Source: Datnioides undecimradiatus
Taxonomy: Eukaryota > Chordata > Actinopteri > Lobotiformes > Datnioididae
Direction: 5' to 3'
NCBI GenBank assembly: GCA_008933995.1
Contig: WARS01000011.1
Coordinates: 18,497,516 to 18,561,515 of the forward strand
Length of the DNA stretch: 64,000 nt
The notes under the pieces are model-generated. The model was not told the DNA's origin. It worked only from the letters and a program-made list of their open reading frames with translations, and searched no databases. Positions within the stretch are counted from its first letter, which is position 1. Each line of letters begins with the position of its first letter. The translations under genes and the position numbers were made by a program. This document shows positions 45,515 through 58,925 of this stretch, one piece after another.

Positions 45515-47891
45515 CACCAATAACACGGTCAGGATTTTGTTGAGCAGTAGATACAACTTTAACGCTCAGCATGCGCCACATCTTTACGCTGCCCCTCACC
45601 TTTCTGAAAAGCATCCAAGCGACTTTAATGTTCGTTAATGCACGTTCGTCAAAGTAGGAAATGACTTAAAAGCTGAGTTATTAATCAGTTAATGTGTCAC
45701 GAAGCTGTTCAGCTATGAGGAACATGCCGTAGCCCGAACGTCTTCAGAAGGATCATTACTACCTCATCATTAACAGTGACTTACAGACAGATAATTAATA
45801 ATAATAATTAATGTTATTACAGTTTTATTACAGCTTTATACATTTCATTTTTTTTGTTATATCACTGTATAGAGGTACATTTTTAATTTTTAAATACGAT
45901 GCTTTTCCATTTTAGAGATATGCGTATGTAATTGTACTAATGTCTGTACTATAATTGTATTAATATATTAATATTTATCAATATTAATGTTTTTTTGAAT
46001 CAGTCCTATCAACTGTGACAAGAAAGTTGTTAAATAAATTCTGAGGTCAATAAAGATTTTCATCATCTGTCTCTTTTCCAGACTTATTTGAGTCTGATAT
46101 TTGATTGAATTTAGTTTGTTTGGTTTTTGTATTTATCTCCACAGGCAGTGACGTTCACATGATTCTGTGAGCAGTGAAACCAGCAATGTGGCCTTTCTAT
46201 CGATGCATAAAGTTCAGAAACATGTAGTTTAATGTGGATATGAACATGTTTGAGGCACCTTAACGTTTGAAATGTCCTTTGGGTTTTTTATCCTTTATCT
46301 TAGCCACATTGGAGCAGCATCAACAAGCTACGAGCACAACTTTGACATATTATCACCTTTTAAGTCATTAAACTTATTAGCAAACAGCTTATTTACACAT
46401 TTGGGAAGTTCATGGCGACATCATCACCTGGATTAGTGTTTCTCACCAGATGCTGAATGTCCAAAGTCCAGAATTCGCCCTCTTTTAGCTCGGTTTTGGG
46501 TTCCTACAAACTCCTGAGGGAAATGTGTGTCTTTTAAGATGCCAAATGCTCAGTACTATGTCCACCAGCTAGCCACTTATGTGCATTTACCTTTTGGTTT
46601 TACTTTAAACCAATGCCTGCTGTGGCTCAAAACGGCCCTGTGAGTGTGACTCTGTAAACTCTGAACTGCAGATCTGGGTCTTTATCGTCTGTTTGTTTAT
46701 CATTTCCATGACAGACCTAATACAGAATAAAAGGAATGTACTGTATGTGATGCTCTGTGTGAGCCCAACTTAGACTTGTTGAAGGATGTACTTTTATAGC
46801 CCGCAGCAGCAGGTGAGTGGCATGATGAGTGTATTTGATTTCTCTCAACAAGCTTCATGTTCATCCCTGTCCAACTGAACTGCTACATCTTTCATAGGCA
46901 AGCACACCCAGTGAAATCAGTCATCTGCCTCTCTGAAGGATGCGCAGACAAATTGTGGTAATTATGTCATCATCATTTTATGACCATAATTACACAATCT
47001 GATGACAGATGTACTGTCGAACAATCGACGATATACATGAGGAATGAAAGTGAATGGAGCGAGGGTGTAAACAGATATTTGTTATTTCCAGTCTCGATGG
47101 CAAGTACCAGGAATTTCAGTCTCAGCATCACTCCAGTCTCTTTGAGCTGCTCTCCAGCTCTTCCGTGTTCAGCTCTTTAATCCCAGAGGAGCCGATAGTG
47201 ATCACGTATTACGTCCTAAACACATCCCTGTAGTGGTTTCGTCACTCCCAGCGAGCTGCACCCTGGTACTTTTGGAGGAGGGCCAAGAACCGGATATTCA
47301 GGCACCTCTCTGTGGTAACTGGGTACCACCCTATTTCAAATGGCACTGTCGCATTGTCTGATTGTCCTATAAATTAAAAAAAAAAAAAAGGACAATAAAA
47401 TGATTTAATACATTAGATTTCTGGTCTGACTGCATGTAAAGAGCTAATGACACTCCAAGGAGGAACATAATTGGAAAGACATTCCCCAGGATTTAAGAAA
47501 TAAGCTATTCCCATCAGCGTGTCTCATATGTCCACCAGCTCTCTTCTGGTACCTTTTTATCAATTTGCATGTATGTGCAGGTTTTTTTAAACGCGTAAAC
47601 GTGCTAAAAATAAACAATTGACTCCTTTTTCATTGTCAATAGACGCGTTTGGCTTTTTTCCCCGTGTGTCACATCTGAAATCACAGCCAAGCGTGATTAC
47701 AGTAGGAATCAATGCGTCAGTATCGCTGCCCATGTTGCATCTTGCATGATAAGAAGTACAAAATCAACTGCTGCTCCCACAGAGTGTAAACAGAGGTAAC
47801 ATGACTGGTTAATCAGTCGTTTGCACGTCAGCGACCATGCACGTTATTGCATCACAGTCACAAAAGAGCCAAAAATTTGCATGGCTACCCA

Positions 47892-47926
47892 GTGTGTTGT
47901 GTTGTGTTGTGTTGTGTTGTGTTGTG
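47892..47926 (+). repeat. (GTGTT)n pentanucleotide repeat
   Basis: About seven tandem units of a GTGTT-type pentamer, nearly perfect. Confidence 0.93.
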
Positions 47927-49110
47927 CCAAATGGAGCACCCGTGGCTGTCAATGGGGTTTCTGTGCAGTGTAATCGTGTGTTCGAGCTGCTTCACCTTTG
48001 TAGATTCACCGCGTCAGCACATCATCAGCCACCACCACCGGTACCTGGGCTTTACAGGGGGATTTATCAGTTGCCGACATGAAATCAGAGCGTCAAACTG
48101 TGTGAAGCTGCGACTTCACCACAACCATTCAGAGCTTTGGGCGGCACCTTCATGTCGGGCAGTGGTTTTGTTCTGCCGTGTCCTTTTTCAAGATGGTGGC
48201 CGTATCACTAGCACATGTTTCTGAGAACATCTGAGACAAGACAGAGGCGTTGCAGCAGCTGACAGTTTGACCTGAGTTTTTGCAATCAGTCCCAATATCA
48301 GACATTATTTGGACAAACGGTTGTGATTGGCTCGGCTGTGTCTGACTGGATCGGGAGCAGACGCATCTGCCAGAGCAAATATAACATGAGATGTGTCTGG
48401 TTCCCAGGCTATAATTTGTTATGTCTTTTGAGTAATGTGTTGAGCATGTGTATATGTAGATGTACTTTCACTACTATAATGTAATACCCAGTAGAAATGG
48501 ACGAGGTAGAGTGGGCGCTGCTGGCCACACGGCATCCTATTCTTTCTTACGGTTCGTATAATGGCTAAGGGGAGGGTTAATTAGTTAATGGAAATGCTAG
48601 AATTAGTTTTCTAGCGGTAAAGGTTAAGGTTAAGTTCAGGCCATGGAGCTAAGACACCCCGACAAGTGCACTAACCAACAGATGCCCATATGTGTGTGGC
48701 TTAGCTCACGGTTACATGGGAACATATGGGTCTACATGTTTTGGCATTTCCAAATTCTTTTCTTCAAAGACAAACTTTGAAGTTTATGTTGGACTGATGT
48801 TTTGTCTTCCTCTTCATTTCTCTCTGATTTTGAAAATCTCTTCCTGTCCTGGGATTAGGGTCTTTCATACGTCTGACAGTACGGATTAGCCCCTCAGGTG
48901 CCTTTTCTCAGAGTTAAAGGTCTCCGCAGCCTTTTAGTCTCCTGATCAGGCTCATCATGCAACAAAGGTCACAGGTTTAATCCCATGTGGTATTTACTAT
49001 CTATCTCTATCTATCTCTAAGTGCCATGCGCCTCGATAGAATAAAGAATGACTACAATCCAAAACACTGATGTTTCCAGATCAAACTGGTGCCACTCTTT
49101 TGAATGTTAG

Positions 49111-49331
49111 CTCTCTGACAAGACCCAACATTTGGAGAAGGATGATCTTGATGACCTTTTGCGAAGACACGGCAAGCACAATGCTGATGTTTCAAGACCA
49201 TCCTCAGCCAGGATATCAGCAAGAGTGTCAGAGGCGTCCTCACCTTGCAGTGGGATTGCTGTAGCACCTTCTGCAACCAACAAAACATTGCTGGCTTCAG
49301 CAGCCACGTCTTCACCTGCTTGACAAAACAC
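49111..49331. other. 210-bp segment open on both strands, unassigned
   Basis: Plus strand: LSDKTQHLEKDDLDDLLRRH followed by Ser/Ala-rich sequence to a stop at 49321-49323. Minus strand: open from 49331 with EDVAAEASNVLLVAEGATAI and on to a stop near 49107. Both look protein-like, and I recognise neither. It may be a fragment of an old mobile element or pseudogene. Confidence 0.25.
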
Positions 49332-52300
49332 CTGCTGCCGGACTGGCAGAGAGATTAGCCGGCTAGCCGGCAGCTACTTCACTCGAACAGCAGCTTTTGT
49401 AGACATATCATGTTGAATCGAGAATGCGAAAGGTCTTCGGTACCTGCAATACCCTGCAGGTGGCGATATCACCACCTCTGTTGCACAAAGAAGCCACTGA
49501 AGAAAAGGTTTGAGTGGCATGGAGAATGTAAGGAGTGTGGGTCTTTGTTGCTTAAAATATGATGTAGCGTAATGTAGATTTCATGAATGTAGTTGAGTAG
49601 GGACCATATTGTTGTCGATACTTAGGACAAAGTTGCCAAAAATACTCAAATATGTCAGTAAATGTAACCAACTGCATTGACTCAAACACAAAATTAAATA
49701 TGCAGTGACGATGATGATGCTTCACACAGGTCCTACAGGTCAGAGCTCTGTGGCTGATTTGATCCACATTCATGATGCAGCGTAATGGGTTTTTATTGTT
49801 GTTGTTGTTTTTAATTCATGGTGGTTGAAAAGTCCTGCGATTATACACTGGAATGCTACTTCTCCCACTAGCAACTGTTTGCAGTAATAACAATAATTAT
49901 CAACATTTCAGTACAGTTTGCAGGACAGAACTAGTCACGGCTAGCCTATTTCATCATTATTAGTGATCCGCATATAGAAGCAATAATGAGGCCTAATCTT
50001 AAGGAGTGTCTTCCCTCGTTTTATTGTGTTTTAAATTACATATAATTGAGTTTGCTGCACACCATGCGCACCAGCTGATTATCTGATGACAAAGTATGTA
50101 CTTTCAGGCATTTAGTGCAACATAAGTAAACCAACAGCTTCTGTGACATAGCACGTAGGAGCTTCACACGGTGAGTACCATATGTGAAAGCCATGTGGCT
50201 GGGACAAGCGTCAAGACTGAAACTAAGACCATCACCCGGTCAAGGAACGGGCCAGTTGCACAGATATAAATTTAAGATGGTTGTCTAGCCTTTCAACTCG
50301 GTTGGCACAAATCTAACAGGATTGCTAAATCCTAATCTGGATTGAGTTGTATCGACAGATGCGAGTGTTCATTAAGTGGAGAGGCACCTTCAGCCCCAAT
50401 GTTCCGAACATGAGGTATTAGAGAAAGTCTGTCAGGGCATTACCTGCCCCGGGTTTTATCACCCACTGGAAACGTGACTCATCTTGGATGTGTGCCACCT
50501 CTGAGCTGAAGGTTTTGGATTTGTGGATGGAGAAGTGTAAGGTGACAAATGCTTACCCTGGCCTGCCTGCCTGCACAACACCTGATCATTACAACTTGAT
50601 TTTGCAAGAGGGCCCAGAAGCGCCTCTAATTCAAAAGTTCCCCGCTCGTTGTTGTTTTAAAACACAGTTCAGAGTTCACGACCAAATTTATTATTATTAT
50701 TTTTATTTTAATTGTTTTTTTTATTTTTGCACCATTAAAACTTGCAGGAAAATCAGGGAGAGTAAAAGCAATTCACCTCCAAATACAAGCGAGACCAACA
50801 GATCAGGGATTAGAGCAGAAGATGGTGCAGGTTTGCTTCCTCTTGCTTAAGCCACTTTATACAGCTTTACTCCAGGGTACACCATATTGAATTAGTCCGT
50901 GGGGAGCTGTTATTTATTAGTCTTAATTGGGTCATGGTGATGAAGGCACCTCTCCAAGTTGGTCAGAGTGAGAAGAGTTATGGCAACATTGTGTAAAATG
51001 TGCTCACTCCCTGATTTACACCGGAAATATGTTTCAACTCGCTGATCTGCCTCTGAAATGTGTTAGAGCTGGCTGGAATCGCTCAAAAGCATGCATAATG
51101 TTATTTAACGGTGAATATACAGACTGCTATCCCACATTTGTTTTAGATTTAAGCTGTGTAGTAATTAAAACCTGCACAATATAGTGGACTAAATGTTTTT
51201 TATATAAGAATAGCAATGGGAAATATGCCTAAGTCTATTCTGAATAACGTTCCATATCCATATCACGATTAATGCGATACTGACGTTAATGAGAATGTGA
51301 TATTGACAGATCACAGTATATCTTATCATTAAGCTATGATGCATTTTTATATTGCACCCTGTTCATATATGGGACTGAAAAGACTTAAGTGAATCTGGAC
51401 CTGAGTTGATGATTGGCCAGAGCTTGAGGGCAGGGGGCACCGTAGCCACAGAGAGGGCTACAGGGACTAAGAGCATTTGTGGAAGCATTTTGACAGTGTT
51501 GCTCTCACTGCCAGAGGGGGGAGACAAAAGTCCTGCAGCAGTCGATGAAAACCGGTGTAGCCAGCGTCCGCTTCGCATGACACGAGTCACCGCGTTGTTT
51601 TACGACGCGTGCGTACACCAGGTATTACGGTAACAGTGAGTAAGCTCTGATGTCGAAACCAAATCAGTGCTCCAGTGAATATTCTTCCAAAATCTGCCGA
51701 TAATGAATAAATTAATGAATAAATAAATCTACATGTATAAAACAAAATGATTGAATCTTTCCAGAGAACAGCCTGGTTTGACAGAAGCCTCCTCAGAGGG
51801 AGAGAGATGATCTGATGATGAAACTCAGAGCTGTCCAAAATGTAATAATGCATAGGGACCTCCACGGCAGCGACAGCAGTGGGTGCTAGTGTTGTGTTTT
51901 GGCTAGCACTGCTGCTTCACACACCACGTCTTGTAATTAAAATGCCCCAGAAATGTGTCTTTAGATAACTCTGCTTACAGTATTGGTGATAGATGTCACA
52001 CCCTGTGCCCTTTTGTGCTCCGGTGCCATACCACTGCAGGGTGGAAGCTGCTTTGTTAACAACCCAGAAGCATTTTCTGGATCTAGCCTCCATGTTGCGA
52101 AACTACTTTGAGTAAATCAGGGTGGGAGCGTTGGCTGAACGCCTCCTTTAAGTCGCAGAGGGCTGCTTGGCTCCGTCGACATCACTCCTGTAACAGGAGC
52201 AGGCACGTGTCCGTATTGAACTGCAGGATGCAGAGGGAGACGAAGGCGGGGTTGTGGTGAATCTCAGGATTTAGTAGTGGCTGGATGTTTTCACATGTCA

Positions 52301-55300
52301 TTAAATAGGTGCACAGTGTGACCAGAGAGGTGACTGAAAAGACTTAATTGACTCTGGGCCTGAGTTGCTCCTTTGCCTCTGCTGACACTGTACCTGTCGG
52401 GTTCAGCGGCGGGCACCCTGCACCCAGACAAGCCTCGGCCACTGTCGGCAGCTTCCACCTTCACCATGTGCGCTCAGACACCAAAACTGAGCCGGTGCCA
52501 ATGTGTATAGAGTACGTGCTTTTATCTATTCTCATGAACCCTCTCCACTTGATAGTAAATTGCAACATATTGTGAAAGTTGTTGTGACATGTCCAATTTT
52601 TTTTTTTTTTTTTTAATAGATAATACTTCTGTACGAACCAGCCAGTCGTTAGACATATGAAAACACAGACATGCCTCTGCCCCTGGCTTTTCCTTCTCCT
52701 GTTTTGGGAAAACATCACAAGCTGATTACTGAAAAAGTTTCACAATAGTGTTTTCCAGCAGCGCTGGGTGTGTCGGGCTGTGTTTTACTGAAGTTTCACT
52801 GATGCAGAAGCCAGCTTTAAAGTCAAGTGCAGCAAAGTCTGGGTGTTTGGCAGACGTGTGAAGGACCTGCAGAAACATTAAATTATACATTACATGCATA
52901 TATTTAATTGATCAGCAGACAGACGTCAATCCAATACCATCTTGCAGTTACCGTAATTTGGTACAAAGGTAAGTCATATAAGTTTGGATAGTCCAATCGG
53001 ACTCATGGTTCAACTTAAGCAGTAATTTTAGACAGCTGCTGAGACAACAATGTCACCGGCCTCGCCAACAATCCCAAACCTTAACTTAACCGCTATTGAA
53101 ACCATGTGTTTGGCTGCACGACTCGCTTCCAAATGTGATTTGATGAATAGGAGGAAAAGCTTTTTGCGCTGCTTTTTGTTTGCTTTGTTGTTGCTCCAAA
53201 CGGCATTCAGGTGATAAACCAGCCCTCCCCATTCACCTCCGATAACAATGTCAGCGGGGATTAATATGTCACTCGCCACTGACACATTAAGAGGAGATAG
53301 CGCTCGGAGATTTCTGAGAAGGAACTGTGAAATCACATGTTAGTTGCCCACATAATGAGAGACAGTTGTTTGCAGGGAGCTCACGAGTGGAAGGACGGCA
53401 AAATCCTTAACTCATGACTGGAAAAAACAAGTGCAACCTTCGCAGACGCTGGTACAAACTGCTATAAATGTCAGAAAGCTGCCTTTCAGTGTGCACCTGC
53501 ACTGTGAACCCCATGCGCACGTGAATGGCGGACGCCGCCGCTGATAAAGAGGTAACAGATGGGTGTAAAAATGCTGAATGGCTACAGCAGAATCAACACC
53601 AGCCGCTAATAACAGCATATTATGTGAAACCTAAAATACAGATATACGATACCACATGTTTTAAGGGGTTAACTCAATGTAAAGTAAAAATTGCTGACAG
53701 GCTGAGGCTCCATAATGGAAATAATTCCTTCCTGGAACAGGATCCATATCTGATGACTTGTAATAAGTCTGCCAGACAACACCAGCATGTGACTGGGAGT
53801 GAACTGGCCAGTTAAACTATTAATGGAGGCATTATTGGCAGCTCTGTGGAGTGATTAGATAAAGTTTTTCGCTAGAAGTCGTGAAGGAAGATCGCTCCTC
53901 AGACCACAAAGCGTCAGAACAGTTTAAACCCAATGCTGCGTCGTTTCCCAATGGATGCACTTTTAAATCACACATGATGCAGATTCCACCCTTGTCTCGC
54001 ATAAAGTCGGGGATAAAGTTTCCTTTACTTCAAGGTTTTGCAGATTATTTCATGGCAGCCTCTTCTTAACAGGTATGAGACTAACCCTGACTTTATAGTT
54101 ATTACCCCCTCTTACATCACACACATCAGCTCAAACACAGAATGCATACCGCAGCATGTATAATATAGTATATAATGATCAAATCAGTCAGTTTAATCTG
54201 CAAGTAATAGCACTTTTTTTGGTCTTAAATGTAATTCTTAAACATTTCTTGTGTGCATACAGACCTTATCCGGCTTTTCCCATCGCAGGCTCCCGTCCCC
54301 TGGTGTCTTTTTCTCTCACGGCCCCCGGTTGAACCACTTGGCAGCTGTTTTCTTTTAATATCTTCCCATGCAAACCCGAGCAAAAAGAAAAACCCTCGCG
54401 CAGCTTCTTCACCCTTTTTCGTTCGCCATTGTGTGTTTCTGCTTTCGCCGCTACTCTGAGCCCACGTGAAACACATGGCTTCAAATGCAATACTGTGTTT
54501 GCACAGTGGCTGCGAAGCAAGCGCAGCTGTAGAGGCTCCCAGGCTGTGATGCTTTAGCGAAACTCCTACCGCTCCTTAAGGAGCAACCGTCAATATTTTA
54601 ATATTAACAGTTGGATTAAATGACTGTGTGTGATGTCAAAGGGGTCACGCCGTCTCCTCCTTGAGCTCATTGTCCTGGTTTTCCCAGAGATCTTCTCAGC
54701 TTTCTCTCCTCTGCTCTGTCCCGCTGGCTCAATAACCTGAGAGCACGCCGGCGTAGACCATAGACGTCATTTAACATCAACTGTGGGGAACTGGAAGTCA
54801 AATCGGGTGGAGAAAACTAATATTTAATGTTATAAGTGAGGAATAACACACACCAGGTGCTGCAGATAAACAGCATAAACAGGTTATTGGTTTCAAGGAA
54901 TAATCCATTAGTGCCGTTATTCATGGCTTTGTTTGTAACCGGGATACAGTGACAGTTTTACTGCTTTCATACACAATGGAAGCATTATGACAGCGTGTGC
55001 TTCTCACACACGCTGTCCAGGTTGCATCACTGCGGTTCAGGAGACGCATCCAAAGTGACTGGTGTTTGTTTTATCGCTTCATCTTAATCTGCTCACTGGA
55101 CGGCCTCGTTTGAAGAGCGTCAGCGTTGGGGTGCACTTGCACATCTGTTAGCAGGATTACAATGGACAGTCCTAACAGATCTATTGCGCAATAGGCCAGT
55201 AAAGGTCTTACTTCCATCAGGTATTAAACCAAATTGTTATATTTTTAAATAAAACTGAAAACTACCTGTTTTTGATCCCGAAAGTCTCCAAACATTAGAT

Positions 55301-55841
55301 TTTTCAAATCCTTTGTTTATGAATTTGAGTCTTTTAACTTTTTATTCTAATTTTTCACGTTTTTATTTTAATTTTACCTCTTTAAATGAGTCTATATCAA
55401 CTTTAAACTCAGTTGATTTCTACTCAGATTGAGCTGTTTTGACTTGCATCGCCCGGCCCTCGCTCTAGCAGCACGTCCGTGTATGAAACACGCTCTATAA
55501 ATAAAACTGTCTTGTCTCGGCCATGTCGAAAAGTTCTTGGTAGTATATTTTCTGAAAATTGGACAAAGCCAGTTATTTATGGCTGTGAAAGTCAAGGTAT
55601 GGTTCTGTTAAATAGTTTCATTCAGCATTTCATCTTGATATACTCACGTTTCCTCTCACTTCAGATACTCGTCCACCCGCCACGCTGTTCAGTTTCACCT
55701 GTATTTACTCAGTGTGTTCCCCTCTTTCAGTGTCTGCTCATCTTTGTACCCGGTGGCAAGCGTTCCACCCTTTTTCTCACAGTGTTGTGGGTTCACCAGT
55801 CTGACATCGTAATAGTTATTCCCAAAATCTGGTCCCAGCTT

Positions 55842-56158
55842 CACGGTTAGCACCTCGCCTCACAGCAAGAAGGGGTTTAATTCCTGCCCAAGTCCTTACT
55901 GCGTTGAGCTTGCGTGTTCTCTCCGAGTCTGCATGGGTTCCCTCCGGGTGCTAGGTCTTCCTCCCACCATCACCCAAAACACGCACGATAGGTGAACTGG
56001 AAACTCTAAGTTGACCGTAGGAGTGCATGTGTTTGTCTGTCTCTGTGTGTTGGCTCAGAGACAGACTGGCAACCTGTCTTTGCTGTATCCCGCCTGCCGC
56101 CCAGTGGCTGCTGGGATAGACTGTAGCACCCCCACGTTACAGAAAGTGGATGGATGGT
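55842..56158 (+). mobile_element. tRNA-headed SINE (L2-like tail)
   Basis: Starts with a tRNA-like head (cggttagcacctcgcctcac, A-box region; ggtttaattcc, degenerate B box). It continues with the widespread fish SINE body (gcgtgttctct...catgggttccctccggg...cttcctcccacc...gacagactggcaacctgtc) and ends in a (GGAT)n-like tail, gtggatggatgg. Sequence divergence shows it is an old copy. Recognition is from memory of the family consensus. Confidence 0.7.
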
Positions 56159-57096
56159 TCCTGATCGTCTTATTCAGTCATGACTTTGGTCCGTATTTGC
56201 AATTTCCTGCTAGCAGGAACTCCCAGTTTGGGTGAACTGGAGGAATCACCTGTCAATAAAGACACTTTTCAAAAGAGAGGGAAGTGAAATAGAGCGAGCA
56301 GGGAATCAATATTGCTGTTTCAGCAGCGCAGTAACGCTCAACTGTTGGACGGTCGCAGTTGGAAGAGATCATGATCATAGAGTGAGAAGGTTTCATTAAA
56401 CTGGGCACGTAAACACGTTAAAGAATGAGGCAATTAACCGTCAGCTTGGTGGAACCGACTTCATTAATCAATCAGTAGCCACATGAAACCACACAAGATC
56501 AACATCACAGTGAATTAGGCGTTGTCTTACACGCTATTGCCCAATGGCATCAAGATAACCCGTGTCAACAACAACCCATTCAGTTAGTTCAGTTAGTTAG
56601 TCATCTGTTTGTGGATTTAGATGCCAAGATCAAAAAGATAAACTCTGGAGAAGAAAGATGGTGGATCAGGGTTACAGATGAAGTAATGCTCACGAGGGAA
56701 AGGAGACCTATTTGAAGTGAAGTTACCCACAGCAAATCCTAAAACCCCGGGCGTTTTACACAACCGAACGTTGTCAGACATCGAAAGTCACTTTGTGTGT
56801 AGCAAGTTTGGGGAAACATCTGTGCGCTATTATATTATTTGTGGGCACGACAATAGAAAATCTTGCATTACTGCTGCCCTTGGAGTAAAAGGAAAGCATA
56901 TGTCTGGTCTGAATGTACAGAACGGCCCGACTCCCCGACTCAACTTCAAAGTAGAAAGTAATTGATTAGGTCCTGTTGTTTCTCCTCCTTTCATCGTCAC
57001 TTAAAGCTAAAACCTTCACACGGTGGCTCCCGAAGGCGCATGACGATGCCGTAACTGCAGGCAGCTACGTCACAGGTGTAGCTGCAGAAGAAACAA

Positions 57097-57131
<35 letters not shown>

Positions 57132-58264
57132 AATAAGGTGGCCTTTTGCAAAAGCAGTCATTTGACTCATGACCCTTGCATGATTAGTAAGAAGCCCAGT
57201 ATGTACAGGGTGTGTGCAGATCTGATTACTGGCACATTGTCAGTGCAGCTAGTTCACGTTTGACTCAATATTATAACTTCATATGAACGCAATTTGAAGT
57301 TGGTTACAATAAACCAGCAAGAGTGCACACCTTTTTATTGTCCAGCTTGGCAGCAGAACACATTGTAATGCTTTTACTTTACTTTTGTGCAAACTAGGAG
57401 TTATTTTAAGAACATTAAGTGTAAAAAAATTGAATAATATGTTCCAGTTGTGATGTTTCTGTTTCAATCAAGCAGTGTAAACGCAGGTTAAATGCATACA
57501 AAACGTAAGTCAGTGAGATTTTGCATGGTATAATATGTAAGTTATTTGTATAAAAGTACTGTTTTTCACTGTTAAAGACTGGTTAACGGATGTATTCATT
57601 GATTTTCTACCACACAAGGGCGATTCCAAAAACAGTCCTACTCTCACTTTAGGTTGATAAACAAACAGAACTAGATATACTAACTGAGATATATATTTGG
57701 CTTTTTAGCTGCTGGATGTCGTGGGCAAGTGGTCCGCAGCGCATTCAAGAAAAACAGCTGCCTGGTACTGGAGCTGATGGGAGCACTGAAACCAAACCAT
57801 ACTGTAAATGCGGTGCGACTGCAAGAAGCAGTCTAATGCACAATGCAACTTTAAGTAATGTTGAGATATCTACATTAAAACCACGAAGTGTTTCCACGTG
57901 CCAGGAGGCATAAAGGAGACGTTCTGCATCTTGCAAAAGCTGCTTTGCTGTTGAGGCTCTCACAGAGTGAGAGCAATGACCAGCAAGGGAATTTATGGAA
58001 AAACAAAGGAACTGATGCCGACAGATGAAGAACGAATGTGCCATACTTTTATTACCACAGTGAATCACTGCACGGGCACACAGCAACTCTAAATCAAATC
58101 ATATTGGTCAGGAAGTTTGTTAAATGTAACCAGGAAGAGACAACACTGGATTAAACGGGAAAACACAGATCCAGACCCATTCACCCCTGACAGATCAACT
58201 TCAAATCAAGGCCACATGTTGTTTTGAGAGAGCTGTAATTTACGCTGAGTGTATGCAAACCCGT
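56159..58264. other. Gene-free spacer
   Basis: (CA)n at 57100-57129; open frames without family features. Nothing else seen. Confidence 0.45.
57100..57129 (+). repeat. (CA)n microsatellite
   Basis: Fifteen CA units. Confidence 0.95.
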
Positions 58265-58269
58265 CTCTA

Positions 58270-58470
58270 ACCTGACAGGGAACCATCTGGGCTGCAACCA
58301 ATCAGATCAACTAATCCTACGACACAGTTGGATAACACTTAAAAACATCTTTTCCACTGAGAAAAGCCTCCAGTGCTCATCTATCAACATATAAATAACC
58401 TCCAGTTCGGATAACGCCATATCCCAGCTAACCTATTTCCTGCAGTCGCATTCACACCTAAACCGTGTCC
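58270..58470 (+). repeat. Dispersed repeat, copy A
   Basis: Shares ordered blocks with 61335-61520: aaccaatcagatcaa, cttttccaytgagaaa and cacacctaaa. This suggests two diverged copies of one element about 3 kb apart in the same orientation. Ends are undefined. Confidence 0.4.
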
Positions 58471-58669
58471 ATTGCTGGCGGCGCAGTGGATGTAAGAACG
58501 TCTTCACCCCCTCATGAAATTGCAGGTTTTTGAAGAAAATAACAATCCATCAATCCATCTTTAAAGTGATCTCATCGTAGTGCGAGTGCGTCGTGATTGG
58601 GGTTCTAGCTTTAGACCAAAGTTCGGCTAAACTCGGCTTTAACTGTAGGATTTAGTTGAAGGCTATGGG

Positions 58670-58925
58670 TTGCAAAAGGGGACCATAAAGAGTAATAAAG
58701 AGTTACCAAAGAAACTGAGATCTAATTATAGATCTGGATATGGAAGGCTTTGGTTTGACCATGGAGCATTGTCAAAGCCATCATCAATAAGTGGAGTAAA
58801 TGGGGAGATGCTGCAAAGATCAGGAGGATCCTCCAAAGTCGGTTGGAGTGCAAAGGTTATTAGGGAGGCCAACGGCAACGCTGAAGGAACTGGTCGGTCC
58901 ATGCATGTGACAACCAAAAGATGCA
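58670..58925 (+). pseudogene. Fragment of a Tc1-like transposase N-terminus
   Basis: One frame reads IVKAIINKWSKWGDAA (58768-58815), and a neighbouring frame just upstream reads KKLRSNYRSGYG. Together they resemble the helix-turn-helix start of Tc1 transposases (…L-R-x-x-I…S-G-x-G-Y…V-K-x-I-I-x-K-W-x-x-[WY]-G). The frame shifts between them, so it is dead. No catalytic domain is visible. Confidence 0.4.

Larger units (their letters stand above)
45515..55841. other. 10-kb stretch without a supportable gene
   Basis: I found no exon with both splice sites and a family feature. Contents worth listing: (GTGTT)n at about 47892-47926, a 210-bp segment open on both strands at 49111-49331, a pair of 37-bp similar segments at 51373 and 52332, a T run at 52600-52616 and a short first-exon-like ATG segment at 53525. 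Otherwise AT-rich intergenic DNA. Confidence 0.45.

Noticed and set aside
55842-55900. tRNA gene
   Set aside because: The tRNA-like head has a degenerate B box and continues into a SINE body; it is not a functional tRNA.
56011-56235. 74-codon plus-strand ORF
   Set aside because: Falls in the body and tail of the SINE.
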